A program made the position numbers and the translations under genes. A stretch of DNA of 64,000 nt, from the NCBI RefSeq assembly GCF_000708675.1, contig NZ_JELR01000002.1, positions 1,628,228 through 1,692,227 on the forward strand, in the 5' to 3' direction. Below are positions 9,093 to 18,499 of the stretch, one piece after another. Each line of letters opens with the position of its first letter. The stretch's first letter is position 1. The notes beneath the pieces are model-generated. The model had not been told where the DNA came from, did no database searches, and worked only from the letters and a program-made list of their open reading frames with translations. This stretch comes from Microbulbifer sp. HZ11 (lineage in GTDB: Bacteria > Pseudomonadota > Gammaproteobacteria > Pseudomonadales > Cellvibrionaceae).

Positions 9093-10166
9093 ATGCTCAA
9101 TGACCGCCAGTTACGCCTGCTGTTGGACAACCTCACCTCGGCCGTTTTGGTGCTCGATGAAAACCTGTCCCTCTGCTATCTGAACTCCGCTGCAGAGGAC
9201 CTGGTGGCGGCTTCCAGTGCCCGCGCCTGCGGCCTGCCTCTGGAAGAGGTGGTTCGGGAAAACCCCGCCGCCTTGCAGGCGCTGCGCTCCTCTCTGGCCA
9301 GTGGTGAGAAATACACGGTGCGCCGTGCTCTGTGGTTTCTGCACAACCTGGAAGAGTGCACCGTCGACTACTCGGTAACCCCGCTCACCGAACTCGGCTT
9401 GCTGTTGCTGGAAGTCCAGTCCATGGATCGTCTGTTGCGCATTGCCCGTGAAGACGCACTGATTTCGGCCCAGGAGACCACCCGTAACCTGGTGCGGGGT
9501 ATGGCGCACGAGGTGAAAAATCCGCTGGGCGGCATTCGCGGAGCGGCACAGTTACTGCAAAGAGAGCTCAGTGAACTGGATGATGACGGACTTGGTGAGT
9601 ACACCCAGATCATCATCGAAGAGGCGGACCGCCTGCGCAATCTGGTGGATCGCATGCTTGGGCCGCGCATTCCGGTAAAACTGGAGCCGGTCAATGTACA
9701 CACCATCACTGAGCGCGTGGCGCAGCTGGTGGAGGCTGAATGCAATGGCGAGCTGATTATTCAGCGCGACTACGATCCCTCCATTCCGGATATTCCAGCG
9801 GACAGTGAACAACTGATTCAGGCGGTACTGAATATTGCGCGCAACGCCATGCAGGCCATTGCAGAAAATATTGGTCTGGCGGAGGGCAGTCTGATTATCC
9901 GCACCCGGGTGCAGCGGCAGTTCACCATTGGCCGCCGTCACTGCTCACTGGTTTGCCGGATCGACATCGTCGACAACGGCCCAGGGATTCCGGAAGACAT
10001 CCGTGAGCGGATTTTTTATCCGATGATTTCCGGGCGCGCCGAAGGGTCCGGACTGGGACTTTCTATTTCCCAGCACATCATCAATCAGCACCGGGGACTT
10101 ATCAAATGTGAAAGCCAGCCGGGGCAAACCGAATTCCAGATTTATTTACCGTTGGCAATGGACTAG
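9093..10166 (+). CDS. ntrB: Nitrogen regulation sensor histidine kinase NtrB (GlnL)
   Basis: 357 aa soluble histidine kinase that phosphorylates NtrC when nitrogen is short and, with PII, dephosphorylates it. It has an N-terminal PAS domain (about 5-110), then the HisKA box GMAHEVKNPLGG with phospho-His139. The HATPase domain shows N-box ARNAMQAI, DNGPGI and the GSGLGLSI loop near the end. There are no membrane segments, as in the family. ntrC starts 75 bases downstream in the same direction, so the two probably share a transcript. Confidence 0.95.
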   Translation: MLNDRQLRLLLDNLTSAVLVLDENLSLCYLNSAAEDLVAASSARACGLPLEEVVRENPAALQALRSSLASGEKYTVRRALWFLHNLEECTVDYSVTPLTELGLLLLEVQSMDRLLRIAREDALISAQETTRNLVRGMAHEVKNPLGGIRGAAQLLQRELSELDDDGLGEYTQIIIEEADRLRNLVDRMLGPRIPVKLEPVNVHTITERVAQLVEAECNGELIIQRDYDPSIPDIPADSEQLIQAVLNIARNAMQAIAENIGLAEGSLIIRTRVQRQFTIGRRHCSLVCRIDIVDNGPGIPEDIRERIFYPMISGRAEGSGLGLSISQHIINQHRGLIKCESQPGQTEFQIYLPLAMD

Positions 10167-10241
10167 CCGCAATGCTCGACTGAGCAGAAGTAACACCAGA
10201 ACAAACCGTTGAATCAAAAAAACGCAGGCCGGAAAATTACT

Positions 10242-11654
10242 ATGAACAATCGCGTTTGGATTATTGATGACGACCGCTCTATCCGCTGGGTACTGGAGCG
10301 CGCACTTTCCCGCGCCGGGATTGAGACCACCTGTTATGAAAACGGCGATCGCGCCCTGGACGATTTTTACAGTGAGTCGCCGGATGTGGTGATCAGCGAT
10401 ATCCGCATGCCTGGCTCTGATGGTTTCAAGTTGCTGCAGCGCTTCCAGGCCGAACGTCCATCCCTGCCCATCATCATCATGACCGCGCACTCGGATCTCG
10501 ACAGCGCCGTCGCCGCCTATCAGGGCGGTGCATTCGAATATTTGCCCAAGCCGTTTGACGTGGACGAGGCGGTTGCCGTTACCCGCCGCGCACTGGCGCT
10601 GGCCAACGAGCAGCAGCCGGAAGAGCCGGTAGTGATCGAAAATGGTACTGGCAACAAGGAAATTATCGGCGAGGCGCCGGCCATGCAGGAGGTGTTCCGG
10701 GCAATCGGTCGCCTGTCACACTCCAATATCACCGTGCTGATCAATGGCGAATCCGGCACCGGTAAAGAGCTGGTCGCAGCGGCGCTGCACAACCACAGTC
10801 CACGCAAAAATCAGCCATTTATTGCCCTGAACATGGCGGCGATTCCCAAGGACCTGATGGAGTCTGAGCTGTTTGGCCACGAAAAAGGTGCATTCACTGG
10901 CGCCAGTGCGCAACGCGCCGGCCGCTTTGAGCAGGCCAACGGCGGTACATTATTCCTGGATGAAATCGGGGATATGCCCGCGGAGACGCAGACCCGTCTG
11001 CTGAGGGTGCTTGCAGACGGGGAGTTTTATCGGGTGGGCGGCCACACCCCGGTTAAAGTCGATGTCCGCATTATTGCCGCTACCCACCAGGACCTGGAAC
11101 GCCTGGTAGAAGAACACAAATTCCGCGAAGACCTGTTCCACCGCCTCAACGTCATCCGCATTCACATCCCTCGCCTGGCAGATCGCCGCGAAGACATCCC
11201 ACGCCTGGTGCGCTTCTTCTTTAACAGCGCCGCAAAAGATCTGGGCGTCGAGCCCAAAATCCTTACCAAAGAAACCGAAGAATATCTGTCCGGTCTGGAC
11301 TGGCCTGGTAACGTCCGCCAGCTGGAAAACACCTGTCGCTGGATCACCGTCATGGCTTCCGGCCGCGAAGTGCACATCGACGATCTGCCGCCGGAGCTCC
11401 ACCAGCAGGGCGCCACCAGCGAAGCACCCCAGGACTGGCAGAAAGCCCTGCGTTTGTGGGCGGATCAGGCGCTGGCTACCGGCCAGCGGGAAATTCTCAG
11501 CGAAGCGGTTCCCGCGTTCGAGCGTGCACTGATCGAAATCGCCCTCAAGCATACCGCCGGCCGCAAGCGCGACGCTGCGGAACTGTTGGGCTGGGGGCGC
11601 AATACCCTGACCCGCAAGCTCAAGGAATTGGGTATGAATGGGGCGGATGACTGA
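10242..11654 (+). CDS. ntrC: Nitrogen response regulator NtrC (GlnG), sigma-54 activator
   Basis: Start chosen at ATG 10242 ([11 protein letters not shown]), giving 470 aa like the E. coli protein; the frame also allows a TTG at 10209. The receiver domain has acidic residues 9-11 and phospho-Asp53 in [10 protein letters not shown]. The AAA+ domain has Walker A GESGTGKE (169-176) and the sigma-54 contact loop GAFTGA (216-221). The C-terminal Fis-type helix-turn-helix ends [11 protein letters not shown]. It should act at the NtrC boxes and sigma-54 promoters found before glnA and ntrB. Confidence 0.96.
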   Translation: MNNRVWIIDDDRSIRWVLERALSRAGIETTCYENGDRALDDFYSESPDVVISDIRMPGSDGFKLLQRFQAERPSLPIIIMTAHSDLDSAVAAYQGGAFEYLPKPFDVDEAVAVTRRALALANEQQPEEPVVIENGTGNKEIIGEAPAMQEVFRAIGRLSHSNITVLINGESGTGKELVAAALHNHSPRKNQPFIALNMAAIPKDLMESELFGHEKGAFTGASAQRAGRFEQANGGTLFLDEIGDMPAETQTRLLRVLADGEFYRVGGHTPVKVDVRIIAATHQDLERLVEEHKFREDLFHRLNVIRIHIPRLADRREDIPRLVRFFFNSAAKDLGVEPKILTKETEEYLSGLDWPGNVRQLENTCRWITVMASGREVHIDDLPPELHQQGATSEAPQDWQKALRLWADQALATGQREILSEAVPAFERALIEIALKHTAGRKRDAAELLGWGRNTLTRKLKELGMNGADD

Positions 11655-11676
11655 GCATCCAAAAATTAATAGTTAT

Positions 11677-11704
11677 AACGGGCACCTTCTGGTGCCCGTT
11701 TTGG
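11677..11704 (+). terminator. Rho-independent terminator of ntrBC
   Basis: AACGGGCACC (11677-11686), loop TTCT, GGTGCCCGTT (11691-11700), then TTGG. It lies 22 bases past the ntrC stop. Confidence 0.85.
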
Positions 11705-11797
11705 TTATACTTGGGGATTGATCACGGCTGGCGGCACACCCCACCTGGGGGGTACCGTCACAGCCATTGTTATCCTCACTACTTAGCGTCCAAAACC

Positions 11798-12133
11798 ATG
11801 AGTGAACTGCCCAATTGCCCCCAATGCCAGTCCGCGTATACCTATGAAGACCGCGATTTGTTTGTATGCCCCGAGTGTGGCCACGAGTGGACCGCTGGTG
11901 ATCTGGTGGAGGAGGAAGGACTGAACATCAAGGACGCCAACGGCAATCCGCTGGCAGACGGTGACACCGTTACCGTGATCAAGGACTTGAAAGTGAAGGG
12001 CTCGTCCGCGGTGGTGAAAGTGGGTACCAAAGTGAAAAACATTCGCCTGGTGGAGGGCGATCACGATATCGATTGCAAAATCGATGGTATCGGTCCCATG
12101 AAACTTAAGTCTGAATTCGTCAAGAAAGCGTGA
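11798..12133 (+). CDS. yjdM: YjdM/PhnA family zinc-ribbon protein
   Basis: 111 aa, the usual family length. The N-terminal zinc ribbon has CPQC and CPEC pairs. The C-terminal part is SH3-like and conserved: [22 protein letters not shown], then the [18 protein letters not shown] segment. Start chosen at ATG 11798 ([10 protein letters not shown]); the longer frame upstream is not family-like. Once named PhnA for its place near phosphonate genes in E. coli; its role is not established and no phosphonate genes are nearby. Confidence 0.9.
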   Translation: MSELPNCPQCQSAYTYEDRDLFVCPECGHEWTAGDLVEEEGLNIKDANGNPLADGDTVTVIKDLKVKGSSAVVKVGTKVKNIRLVEGDHDIDCKIDGIGPMKLKSEFVKKA

Positions 12134-12138
12134 TGCCA

Positions 12139-12162
12139 GTGGGTGCCGCTGGCGGCACCCAC
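12139..12162 (+). terminator. Hairpin terminator after yjdM
   Basis: GTGGGTGCCG (12139-12148) pairs perfectly with CGGCACCCAC (12153-12162), loop CTGG, followed by ATTCCTTC. It is 5 bases after the stop. Confidence 0.65.
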
Positions 12163-12254
12163 ATTCCTTCAATGGTCGGTGGTTGGAGTCTGGGTCAGAC
12201 TTCCATGGGGAAATGCGGGATATCCTGCGTGTATTGAAGGCTGTGTCCTGACAT

Positions 12255-13379
12255 TTAGCTGGCTGGTTTGTTGCTGGGTTTTTGCGGCTCATCCAGTGCC
12301 AGTACAGATTCGTCGTCCGGAGGCAGCAAGGGCTCATCCTCGGCAATAAACTCCCGCATAAAAATTTCCCAGAACGCCATAAACAACGCTGCTAATAGAG
12401 GCCCGATCGCAAAGCCACTGATACCAAACATCAGCAGGCCCCCCACCGTCGAAAACAACACGATATAGTCCGGTAACTTGGTGTCACGGCCAACCAGAAT
12501 GGGGCGCAGAATATTGTCTACCAGGCTGATAACCATAACGCCGTAAAGCATCAATACCGTGGCTTTCACCGTATCGCCGGTAGCGTAAAGATAGAGTGCC
12601 GCCGGGAACCAGATGATGGCCGCACCCACGGCGGGCAGAAGCGACAATACCGTCATCACCACGCCCCACAGCAGCGGCGCGGGCAGCCCGAGTACCCAGA
12701 AGATAATACCCCCCAGTGTGCCCTGGGTGACCGCTACCACCAGGTTGCCCTTGATGGTTGCGCGGGTGACCTCGGCAAACTTCGCCAGCAGCAGTTTTTC
12801 GCGTTCGTCACCAAGGGGCAGCGCGCGGATCAGTAGCGCCACCAGTGCGTTGCCGTCGCGAATCAGGAAAAAAGTGAGGTACAGCATCAGGCCGAGGCTG
12901 ACGAAAAAGTTCAGGGTGTTCTGCCCCAGTGCCAGCGCATTTTTGGCGATCAGGCTACCGGCCGCCATCAGCCCGCCGAGCAGGCGCTCCTTCAGGCCGT
13001 CGAAATCCAGACCAAAGCGCTCCAGTGCCGCATTGACGCCGGGAAATGCCTGTCGAATCTGCTCGACCTTGGCACCGAGATTGATCTCCCCTGCCTGCAC
13101 CTTCTGATACAGCGCAGCTACCTCGCTGATAAATGAGCTGGCCACCAGCAGCACCGGGATCACTACCACCACGATACACAGGACGAGCGTGGTCAGCGCG
13201 GTGAGGTTGGGCCAGCGGGGGAAACGGTGGAGCAGATAGCGATACAGTGGGTGGAATATCAGCGCTACCGCGCAGGCCCAGAATATGGCGGTAAAGAACG
13301 GTTTCAGTAACAGCGCGAAGGCGACTGTCACCAGTGCCAGGGTGAATATAAACGAGCGTCTTTCCAGTCTTTCCTGCAC
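12255..13379 (-). CDS. AI-2E family transporter (PerM-like permease)
   Basis: Inner-membrane protein with about seven to eight helices, ordered as in the AI-2E/PerM family: a helix pair at the N-terminus, a long soluble segment, then helices with the VTQGTLGGIIFWVLG and LLPAVGAAIIWFPAA signatures. The C-terminus is acidic and Pro-rich. The GTG at 13379 (VQERLERRSF) is chosen because AGGGA lies 7 bases before it and it gives 374 aa. The frame stays open to 13475, where it would overlap the upstream gene. The substrate is unknown; the family name does not prove autoinducer transport. Confidence 0.85.
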   Translation of the reverse strand: MQERLERRSFIFTLALVTVAFALLLKPFFTAIFWACAVALIFHPLYRYLLHRFPRWPNLTALTTLVLCIVVVVIPVLLVASSFISEVAALYQKVQAGEINLGAKVEQIRQAFPGVNAALERFGLDFDGLKERLLGGLMAAGSLIAKNALALGQNTLNFFVSLGLMLYLTFFLIRDGNALVALLIRALPLGDEREKLLLAKFAEVTRATIKGNLVVAVTQGTLGGIIFWVLGLPAPLLWGVVMTVLSLLPAVGAAIIWFPAALYLYATGDTVKATVLMLYGVMVISLVDNILRPILVGRDTKLPDYIVLFSTVGGLLMFGISGFAIGPLLAALFMAFWEIFMREFIAEDEPLLPPDDESVLALDEPQKPSNKPAS

Positions 13380-13453
13380 CGAGAGATCCCTGTTTTTTAT
13401 GGACAGTTGTTTGGGGAAATACCAGGGGCAATGAAAACAGATAGGCTGGTTCT

Positions 13454-14182
13454 TTACCAGCGCCGGTAACCGCAAGTGTCTACATGGAAGCGAATACCAC
13501 TATAGATACCCAGGCCCATATTCCACTTGCGGCCGTATTTTTTGTGAATGCGGCGCAGCTTGGGCAATAGTTGTTTGCGGGTGTATTCGTCCTCGGGAAT
13601 CATGTCCAGGCCGCAGAAGTGCATGTGCTTACTGGTGCGTGCACCGCCAGCCTTGGCGTTGTAGCTGGCCGTGCGCCAGCCCGACAGAACGATGACCGGG
13701 CCTATCGCCGGTATGATGTATTCCTTGAGGACCTTCAGTGTGTCCACCATGGTCTCCCAGGTGTCCTCCGGCGGAATGGCAAAGGGGGGCTCGTCTATTT
13801 GCTGCCAATCGGTACCCTGGCGCAACAGCTCAAACGGAGGCACAACCTCAGCAACATGGTTCAGTTCCAGGAAGCGTTCCAGCTTCTCGTATTTCGCCCG
13901 GTTGTCCCCTTCGTCGAGAAACTTCTCGAACGCCAGAGGGGTTGCTGCGGTATACCCTTTAATACGGTAGATCAGCGGAACGTCTGGATCGATGGGCTCT
14001 GGTGCCGGCTCGATATGGGTAACCGGGGAGACGATGCGCTCGGCCAGCTGTTTTACCTTTTCAACCGTCAGCACCACCAGTACCAGCGATGCAACCAGTA
14101 CCAGCGCGACGATCCAGATGACTCGCCGCCGCTCGATATGGATGTCAATAAACTCGTGGTCTTCGCTTTCTTTGATATCCAT
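13454..14182 (-). CDS. Membrane-anchored M15-type peptidase-like protein, copy 2
   Basis: 242 aa. One N-terminal helix (about 21-41) is followed by a periplasmic domain. The C-terminal ~100 residues fit the Peptidase_M15_3 fold: SGWRTASYNAKAGGARTSKH, the zinc motif HX6D within SKHMHFCGLD, and RFHVDTCG near the end supplying the last His. These enzymes typically cut peptidoglycan cross-links; activity here is inferred. It is a clear paralogue of the gene just upstream, sharing the linker (PPFAIPP) and the ending GYRRW/GFRRW. Confidence 0.75.
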   Translation of the reverse strand: MDIKESEDHEFIDIHIERRRVIWIVALVLVASLVLVVLTVEKVKQLAERIVSPVTHIEPAPEPIDPDVPLIYRIKGYTAATPLAFEKFLDEGDNRAKYEKLERFLELNHVAEVVPPFELLRQGTDWQQIDEPPFAIPPEDTWETMVDTLKVLKEYIIPAIGPVIVLSGWRTASYNAKAGGARTSKHMHFCGLDMIPEDEYTRKQLLPKLRRIHKKYGRKWNMGLGIYSGIRFHVDTCGYRRW

Positions 14183-14220
14183 AGGGTCGACTTACTACCA
14201 AACAACCAGGTGTGAAACGG

Positions 14221-14901
14221 CTACCAGCGACGAAAGCCGCAGGTGTCTACATGAAAGCGCACACCGCTGTAGATCCCCAGGCCCATGTGGCTGTCGGGAC
14301 CCAGGCGGGCGTGCAGGCTGCGCAATTCCTCGATCAGCTCCTTGCGGCTGATATTCGACTGCGGCACCAGGTCGACGCCGCAAAACGTCTTGTGTTTGCT
14401 TTTCTTCGAGCCCCCCGCCTTGCGGTTGTATTCATCGCTGCGGAACGCGGAGACGATATCCACGGGACCGATGGTGGGCACCAGTTCATCGCGAATCAGC
14501 TTCAGAGTGGCAACCATATTGGGCCAGTAATCTTTGGGGGGGATGGCGAACGGAGGCTCGTTGATATCCAGCCAGTCAGAACCCTGGCGCAGCAGGTTTT
14601 CCGGCGCGGTGGCGTTGGCGACACCAGCCTCGGCAAGGAATTTTTCAAGCTGGCGGAATTCGCGGCGATTGCGCCCTTCACGTAGAAACTGATTGAAACT
14701 GGCGTGGGTGGCGACCCGGTAGCCCTTGAGGTCGTAGTAGGGCTTTTCTACCGCCTTGTACTGCAGGTAAACCCACAGGGCCAACAGCAGCAACAGCAGT
14801 AAGCCCGCAATACCCGCAACGACCCACCAGTTGGTCTGTTGATCTGGTGGCAGGTGATCGTATCGGCGTTTGGCTTTAGAAAATGGATTGCCCGATGGCA
14901 T
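14221..14901 (-). CDS. Membrane-anchored M15-type peptidase-like protein, copy 1
   Basis: 226 aa, tandem paralogue of the downstream gene, 38 bases apart. N-terminal basic segment, one membrane helix (about 26-46), then the domain with SAFRSDEYNRKAGGSKKSKH, the HX6D motif in SKHKTFCGVD, and RFHVDTCGFRRW at the end. All putative zinc ligands (His, Asp, His) are present in both copies, so neither is an obvious pseudo-enzyme. The pair and the AI-2E permease may form one transcript. Confidence 0.75.
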   Translation of the reverse strand: MPSGNPFSKAKRRYDHLPPDQQTNWWVVAGIAGLLLLLLLALWVYLQYKAVEKPYYDLKGYRVATHASFNQFLREGRNRREFRQLEKFLAEAGVANATAPENLLRQGSDWLDINEPPFAIPPKDYWPNMVATLKLIRDELVPTIGPVDIVSAFRSDEYNRKAGGSKKSKHKTFCGVDLVPQSNISRKELIEELRSLHARLGPDSHMGLGIYSGVRFHVDTCGFRRW

Positions 14902-15010
14902 ATGCGCTAACTGCTCGCCCGAAAAAACTGGTTCTTTAAAGACTATAGCCGTCTCTACCCGGGCTGCAGGCGCTGGTGCTCAGAGGTTGGAGGATGAGGT
15001 TGGGGGATAC

Positions 15011-15036
15011 AAAAAAGGCGATCCGAAGATCGCCTT
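15011..15036 (-). terminator. Rho-independent terminator of pckA
   Basis: On the minus strand AAGGCGATC (15036-15028), loop TTCG, GATCGCCTT (15023-15015), then a T-run to 15011. It is 40 bases after the pckA stop. Confidence 0.9.
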
Positions 15037-15075
15037 GGGGTGGCGGTCGCGAGGCCGCCGGGGGGGAACAAAGGG

Positions 15076-16623
15076 TTATGCCTTGGGCCCCGCGCTTTTG
15101 ATGTCAGCGTTCACGGAGAACTTTTCGATGTTCTCGGCAAACAGTCCCGCCAGCTTTTTCGCAGCGGCATCGTAGGCATCCTGGTCGGTCCAGGCATTGC
15201 GCGGGTTCAGGTAGGACTTGTCCACACCGGGTACTTCAGTGGGGATGTCCAGATTCATGATATCCAGGTGTTCGGTTTCCCCCGCTTCAAGGGCGCCGCT
15301 CTGGATCGCCGCAACTACCGCGCGGGTAACCGGGATCGGGAAGCGTTTGCCCTTGTCGCCAGAGCCGCCGGTCCAGCCGGTATTGACCAGGTACACCTTT
15401 GAGCCGAAGTCCTCGATACGCTTCATCAGCAGGTCCGCGTACTCGCGCGGTGCGCGCGGCATAAACGGTGCGCCGAAGCAGGTGGAGAAGGTCGGGTGGA
15501 TGCCCGCTTCTGCACCCAGCTCGGTGGAGCCCACGCGGGCGGTGTAGCCGGACAGGAAGTGGTAAGCCGCCGCTTCCTTGGACAGGATGGAAACCGGAGG
15601 CAAAACGCCGGTCACATCGCAGGTCAGGAAGATCACATTTTTCGGTTCGCCGGCGCGGTTTTCCAGCTGGCGCATTTCCACGTGCTCCAGCGGGTAGGAG
15701 CAGCGGCCATTCTCGGTCAGACTGGTGTCGTCGTAGTCCGGTACACCGGCGTCATCGGTCACCACGTTTTCCACGATGGCGCCGAAGCGGATGGCATCCC
15801 AGATCACCGGTTCGTTCTTCTGGCTCAGATTGATGGTCTTGGCGTAGCAGCCGCCTTCCATATTGAATACGCCGCCCTTGGCCCAGCCGTGCTCGTCATC
15901 GCCAATCAGGTAGCGTTCGGGGTCTGCAGACAGGGTGGTCTTACCGGTGCCAGACAGGCCGAAGAACAGGCATACATCGCCGTCTTTGCCCACGTTGGCG
16001 GCGCAGTGCATTGGCATCACGTCTTTTTCCGGCAGCAGGAAGTTCTGCACAGAGAACATGGCTTTCTTCATCTCACCGGCATAGCGCATGCCAGCCAGCA
16101 GCACTTTACGCTGGGCAAAATTGATGATCACGCAGCCCTCGGAATTGGTGCCGTCGCGGGACGGGTCACACTCGAAGTTGGCTGCGTGCAGGATGCGCCA
16201 CTCTCCCTTGCCCTTGGGGTTGTACTTCTCTGCGCGGATAAACATGTTGCGGCCGAACAGATTGTGCCAGGCGGTCTGGGTAGTGACTTTCACGGGGATA
16301 TAGTGGTCTTCATCCTGACCCACGTGCAGTTGCTGTACAAAGCTGTCGTGGCTGGCGATGAAGTCATCTACACGGCTCCACAGGGCATCGAATTTGTCGG
16401 CGGGAAAGGGGCGGTTCACGTTGCCCCATTCGATACTGTCGGCGGTGGAGGGTTCTTCCACCACGAAGCGGTCCGCGGGAGAGCGGCCAGTGCGCGTGCC
16501 GGTTACCGCCAGAAGTGCACCGGTGTGAGTAAGGTGGCCTTCGCCGCGCTGCAGTGCCTGTTCGACCAGTTGTGCGGGGGAAAGGTTGGAGAACGCCTGC
16601 ACCGACTCGTTTTGCTGTGCCAT
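15076..16623 (-). CDS. pckA: Phosphoenolpyruvate carboxykinase (ATP)
   Basis: 515 aa. Converts oxaloacetate plus ATP to PEP, the entry step of gluconeogenesis. The ATG at 16623 ([11 protein letters not shown]) fits pseudomonad homologues; an ATG five codons upstream is also possible. Signatures: the substrate loop [10 protein letters not shown], the PEPCK region NFAQRK...[12 protein letters not shown]-loop [11 protein letters not shown], and the metal site LIGDDEHGW. Two related inverted repeats lie about 225-290 bases upstream and may be operators. Confidence 0.97.
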   Translation of the reverse strand: MAQQNESVQAFSNLSPAQLVEQALQRGEGHLTHTGALLAVTGTRTGRSPADRFVVEEPSTADSIEWGNVNRPFPADKFDALWSRVDDFIASHDSFVQQLHVGQDEDHYIPVKVTTQTAWHNLFGRNMFIRAEKYNPKGKGEWRILHAANFECDPSRDGTNSEGCVIINFAQRKVLLAGMRYAGEMKKAMFSVQNFLLPEKDVMPMHCAANVGKDGDVCLFFGLSGTGKTTLSADPERYLIGDDEHGWAKGGVFNMEGGCYAKTINLSQKNEPVIWDAIRFGAIVENVVTDDAGVPDYDDTSLTENGRCSYPLEHVEMRQLENRAGEPKNVIFLTCDVTGVLPPVSILSKEAAAYHFLSGYTARVGSTELGAEAGIHPTFSTCFGAPFMPRAPREYADLLMKRIEDFGSKVYLVNTGWTGGSGDKGKRFPIPVTRAVVAAIQSGALEAGETEHLDIMNLDIPTEVPGVDKSYLNPRNAWTDQDAYDAAAKKLAGLFAENIEKFSVNADIKSAGPKA

Positions 16624-16850
16624 TCGCTTATTACCCATGAAAGTTGTATCACTGAAATAAATAGTAGGGGGTGCCGCCCGGAGTTGCTAAACAGATGCGA
16701 GATGGAGCCGCGATAAAATTGGCGCCCCAGGCTGCTGGCGCGCGCATTATTACAAACTTCAAATCCCGATCACAGGAAGATCTGTATAAAGTTTGAGCAA
16801 AAATGGGCTTATCTGGGAATTTTTTCGCGGAAATTTATTCAAATTTATGA

Positions 16851-16868
16851 TGTAGTTTTTTTACTTCA
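16851..16868. promoter_or_regulatory. Operator-like inverted repeat 1 upstream of pckA
   Basis: TGTAGTTTTTTTACTTCA is an imperfect dyad (TGTAGT / ACTTCA) closely similar to the perfect one at 16893. The pair begin 43 bases apart, about four helical turns, suggesting cooperative binding of one regulator. Confidence 0.4.
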
Positions 16869-16892
16869 TAATTTTGGAGAATATTGGGTGTT

Positions 16893-16910
16893 CTGTAGTT
16901 TTTACTACAG
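16893..16910. promoter_or_regulatory. Operator-like inverted repeat 2 upstream of pckA
   Basis: CTGTAGT and ACTACAG are perfect inverted repeats around TTTT. The TGTAGT...ACTACA form resembles operators of the central-carbon regulator HexR, which controls pckA in some gammaproteobacteria; the 4-base spacer differs from the form I recall, so the match to HexR is tentative. Confidence 0.45.
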
Positions 16911-16954
16911 TCGGATTTACCGAGAGGGAGGGTGTCGGACTGGACTCGCAGGCA

Positions 16955-16980
16955 TAAAAAAACGCGCCGTCTGGCGCGTT
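16955..16980 (-). terminator. Rho-independent terminator of hslO
   Basis: Minus strand AACGCGCC (16980-16973), loop AGAC, GGCGCGTT (16968-16961), then T-run to 16955. It is 43 bases past the hslO stop. Confidence 0.9.
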
Positions 16981-17022
16981 TTGGATTGATCGAATGGCAG
17001 TGCCACCGCCACAGAAACTGAA

Positions 17023-17901
17023 TCAGTGCAGAGTGTGTGGCGGAGCGTTGAACAGCTCTTCGACCTTGTCGCGATCGAAACGATAGCTCTGGTTGCAGAA
17101 CTGGCAGTCCGCGGTAATCTCACCGCCCTGTTCCTCCAGCAGCCGGTAGACATCTTCCGGACCCATGGCAATCAGCGCCCGCGCACTGCGATCCGCGGAG
17201 CAACTGCATTTGAAGCGGATATTGGCGGTACCGAGACTCGCGGGTTCCATCTGATGGAACAGGCGGAACAGCAACTCTTCATGAGGCAGGCTGTGCAGCT
17301 CCTCGGGGGTGACCGTCGAAGCCAGCTGTACGCCGGTCTCCCAAGCATCTTCGTTCTCTACCGCCGAAGCCGCGTTGTTACCCGGCAGCACCTGCAACAT
17401 GATGCCGCCCACTGTATCGGCACTGGATTCGATCCAGAAGCGGGTCTGCAATTGTTCGGATTGGGTAAAGTAGTCTTCCAGGCATTCCGCCAGGGTGTCC
17501 TTTTCCAGTGGCACAATGCCCTGGTAGCGCTCCCCGTCCTGCGGGTCCACGGTAATCACCAGAGCCCCCCGGTTGCCCACCAGCTCGCGCAGTGTGGCGT
17601 CCTCTTTGATCTCAGCCCCTTCGGCAACACGGGCCAGGCCACGCACATCGCTCTGGTGCGTACACTCTGCCACCAGCAGTGGCACGTCGCCTTCACCGCG
17701 GGCCTGCAGCATAAGGATGCCTTCAAACTTGAGTGTGGTCGCGAGCAGACAGGAGGCGGCGAGGAATTCCCCAAGCAATTTCTGCACCGGCAGTGGAAGT
17801 TGGTTTTGCGTCAGCACTTCCCGGTAAGCATCGGTAAGCGTGACCAACTGACCACGAATATCGTGCTTGGAGAAGATAAAGCGTTCCAACTGATCCGACA
17901 T
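17023..17901 (-). CDS. hslO: Redox-regulated chaperone Hsp33
   Basis: 292 aa, the normal length. Cytoplasmic holdase switched on by oxidation. All four zinc-binding, redox-active cysteines are in place: CSC (232, 234) and CQFC (266, 269). The N-terminal domain starts DQLERFIFSKHDIRG and keeps the conserved EGILMLQARGEG segment. Its place near hslR, yrfG and pckA matches the order in enterics, with a DUF4124 gene and a protease inserted between hslR and hslO here. Confidence 0.96.
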   Translation of the reverse strand: MSDQLERFIFSKHDIRGQLVTLTDAYREVLTQNQLPLPVQKLLGEFLAASCLLATTLKFEGILMLQARGEGDVPLLVAECTHQSDVRGLARVAEGAEIKEDATLRELVGNRGALVITVDPQDGERYQGIVPLEKDTLAECLEDYFTQSEQLQTRFWIESSADTVGGIMLQVLPGNNAASAVENEDAWETGVQLASTVTPEELHSLPHEELLFRLFHQMEPASLGTANIRFKCSCSADRSARALIAMGPEDVYRLLEEQGGEITADCQFCNQSYRFDRDKVEELFNAPPHTLH

Positions 17902-17992
17902 ATGTGTGCCTCGCTATCTATCGTGGGGGGAGGCGATTTTAGGGGCAGCCCGCCAGAATTGCGATAGCCTTCCATGTTAGTGCGAGTGGCGG

Positions 17993-18481
17993 CTAGCCGC
18001 ACAGGCGGCGAATCTGCGCCTCCAGTTTGCGCGCTTCAATGACCCGCTGTCGCTCACTGATGGTGGATTCCTTGCCCTCCGCATCCACGAAGTACACCGG
18101 GCCCTGTAGGATGGACAACTGCTTGCGCGCACGCTGACAGGCAATTTGTTGCTGTCGCAACTGGTTGACCTGCTCGGTTTGCTTGCGCGCCACGTATTCC
18201 TGTTCTATCTCATTACCGCGGCGGTGGTCGGGGAAATCCTGACGATGGGTGGGGGCTGCGCTGTTGACCGGCTTCAGCTGGCCACTGAGGGGCTCGGCCT
18301 TGGCCTCTACGGGTGGGCGATCACCGAAATGGACCTTGCCGTCCTTGTCGACCCAGCGGTAGAGCTCAGCGGCCAGGGTCGATTGACTGCAAAGTGCCGC
18401 CAATATTGTCGCGTCGCGTACCAGCCGGGTTAGCACTGATCGTCGTCGTTGCATCATTTCCGCCATTCCATCTCTACGCAT
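17993..18481 (-). CDS. DUF4124 domain exported protein
   Basis: 162 aa. Hydrophobic signal region (about 23-38, ending STLAAEL), then a DUF4124 domain, LYRWVDKDGKVHFGDRPP. The C-terminal half is charged and helical (QEYVARKQTEQVNQLRQQQ) with a Cys pair (C114 region and the terminal LCG). The start is uncertain: ATGs at 18481 and within the next eight codons are possible. It lies between the HtrA-like protease gene and hslO on the same strand. Function unknown. Confidence 0.7.
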   Translation of the reverse strand: MRRDGMAEMMQRRRSVLTRLVRDATILAALCSQSTLAAELYRWVDKDGKVHFGDRPPVEAKAEPLSGQLKPVNSAAPTHRQDFPDHRRGNEIEQEYVARKQTEQVNQLRQQQIACQRARKQLSILQGPVYFVDAEGKESTISERQRVIEARKLEAQIRRLCG

Positions 18482-18499
18482 TTCGGTGAGTCTGTTTAT

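Noticed and set aside
12255-13379. Autoinducer-2 exporter
   Set aside because: The family name is historical; no luxS or lsr genes are seen here to support it.
15496-16716. 406-codon frame antisense to pckA
   Set aside because: Same artefact as with glnA; no homology-like motifs or start signals.
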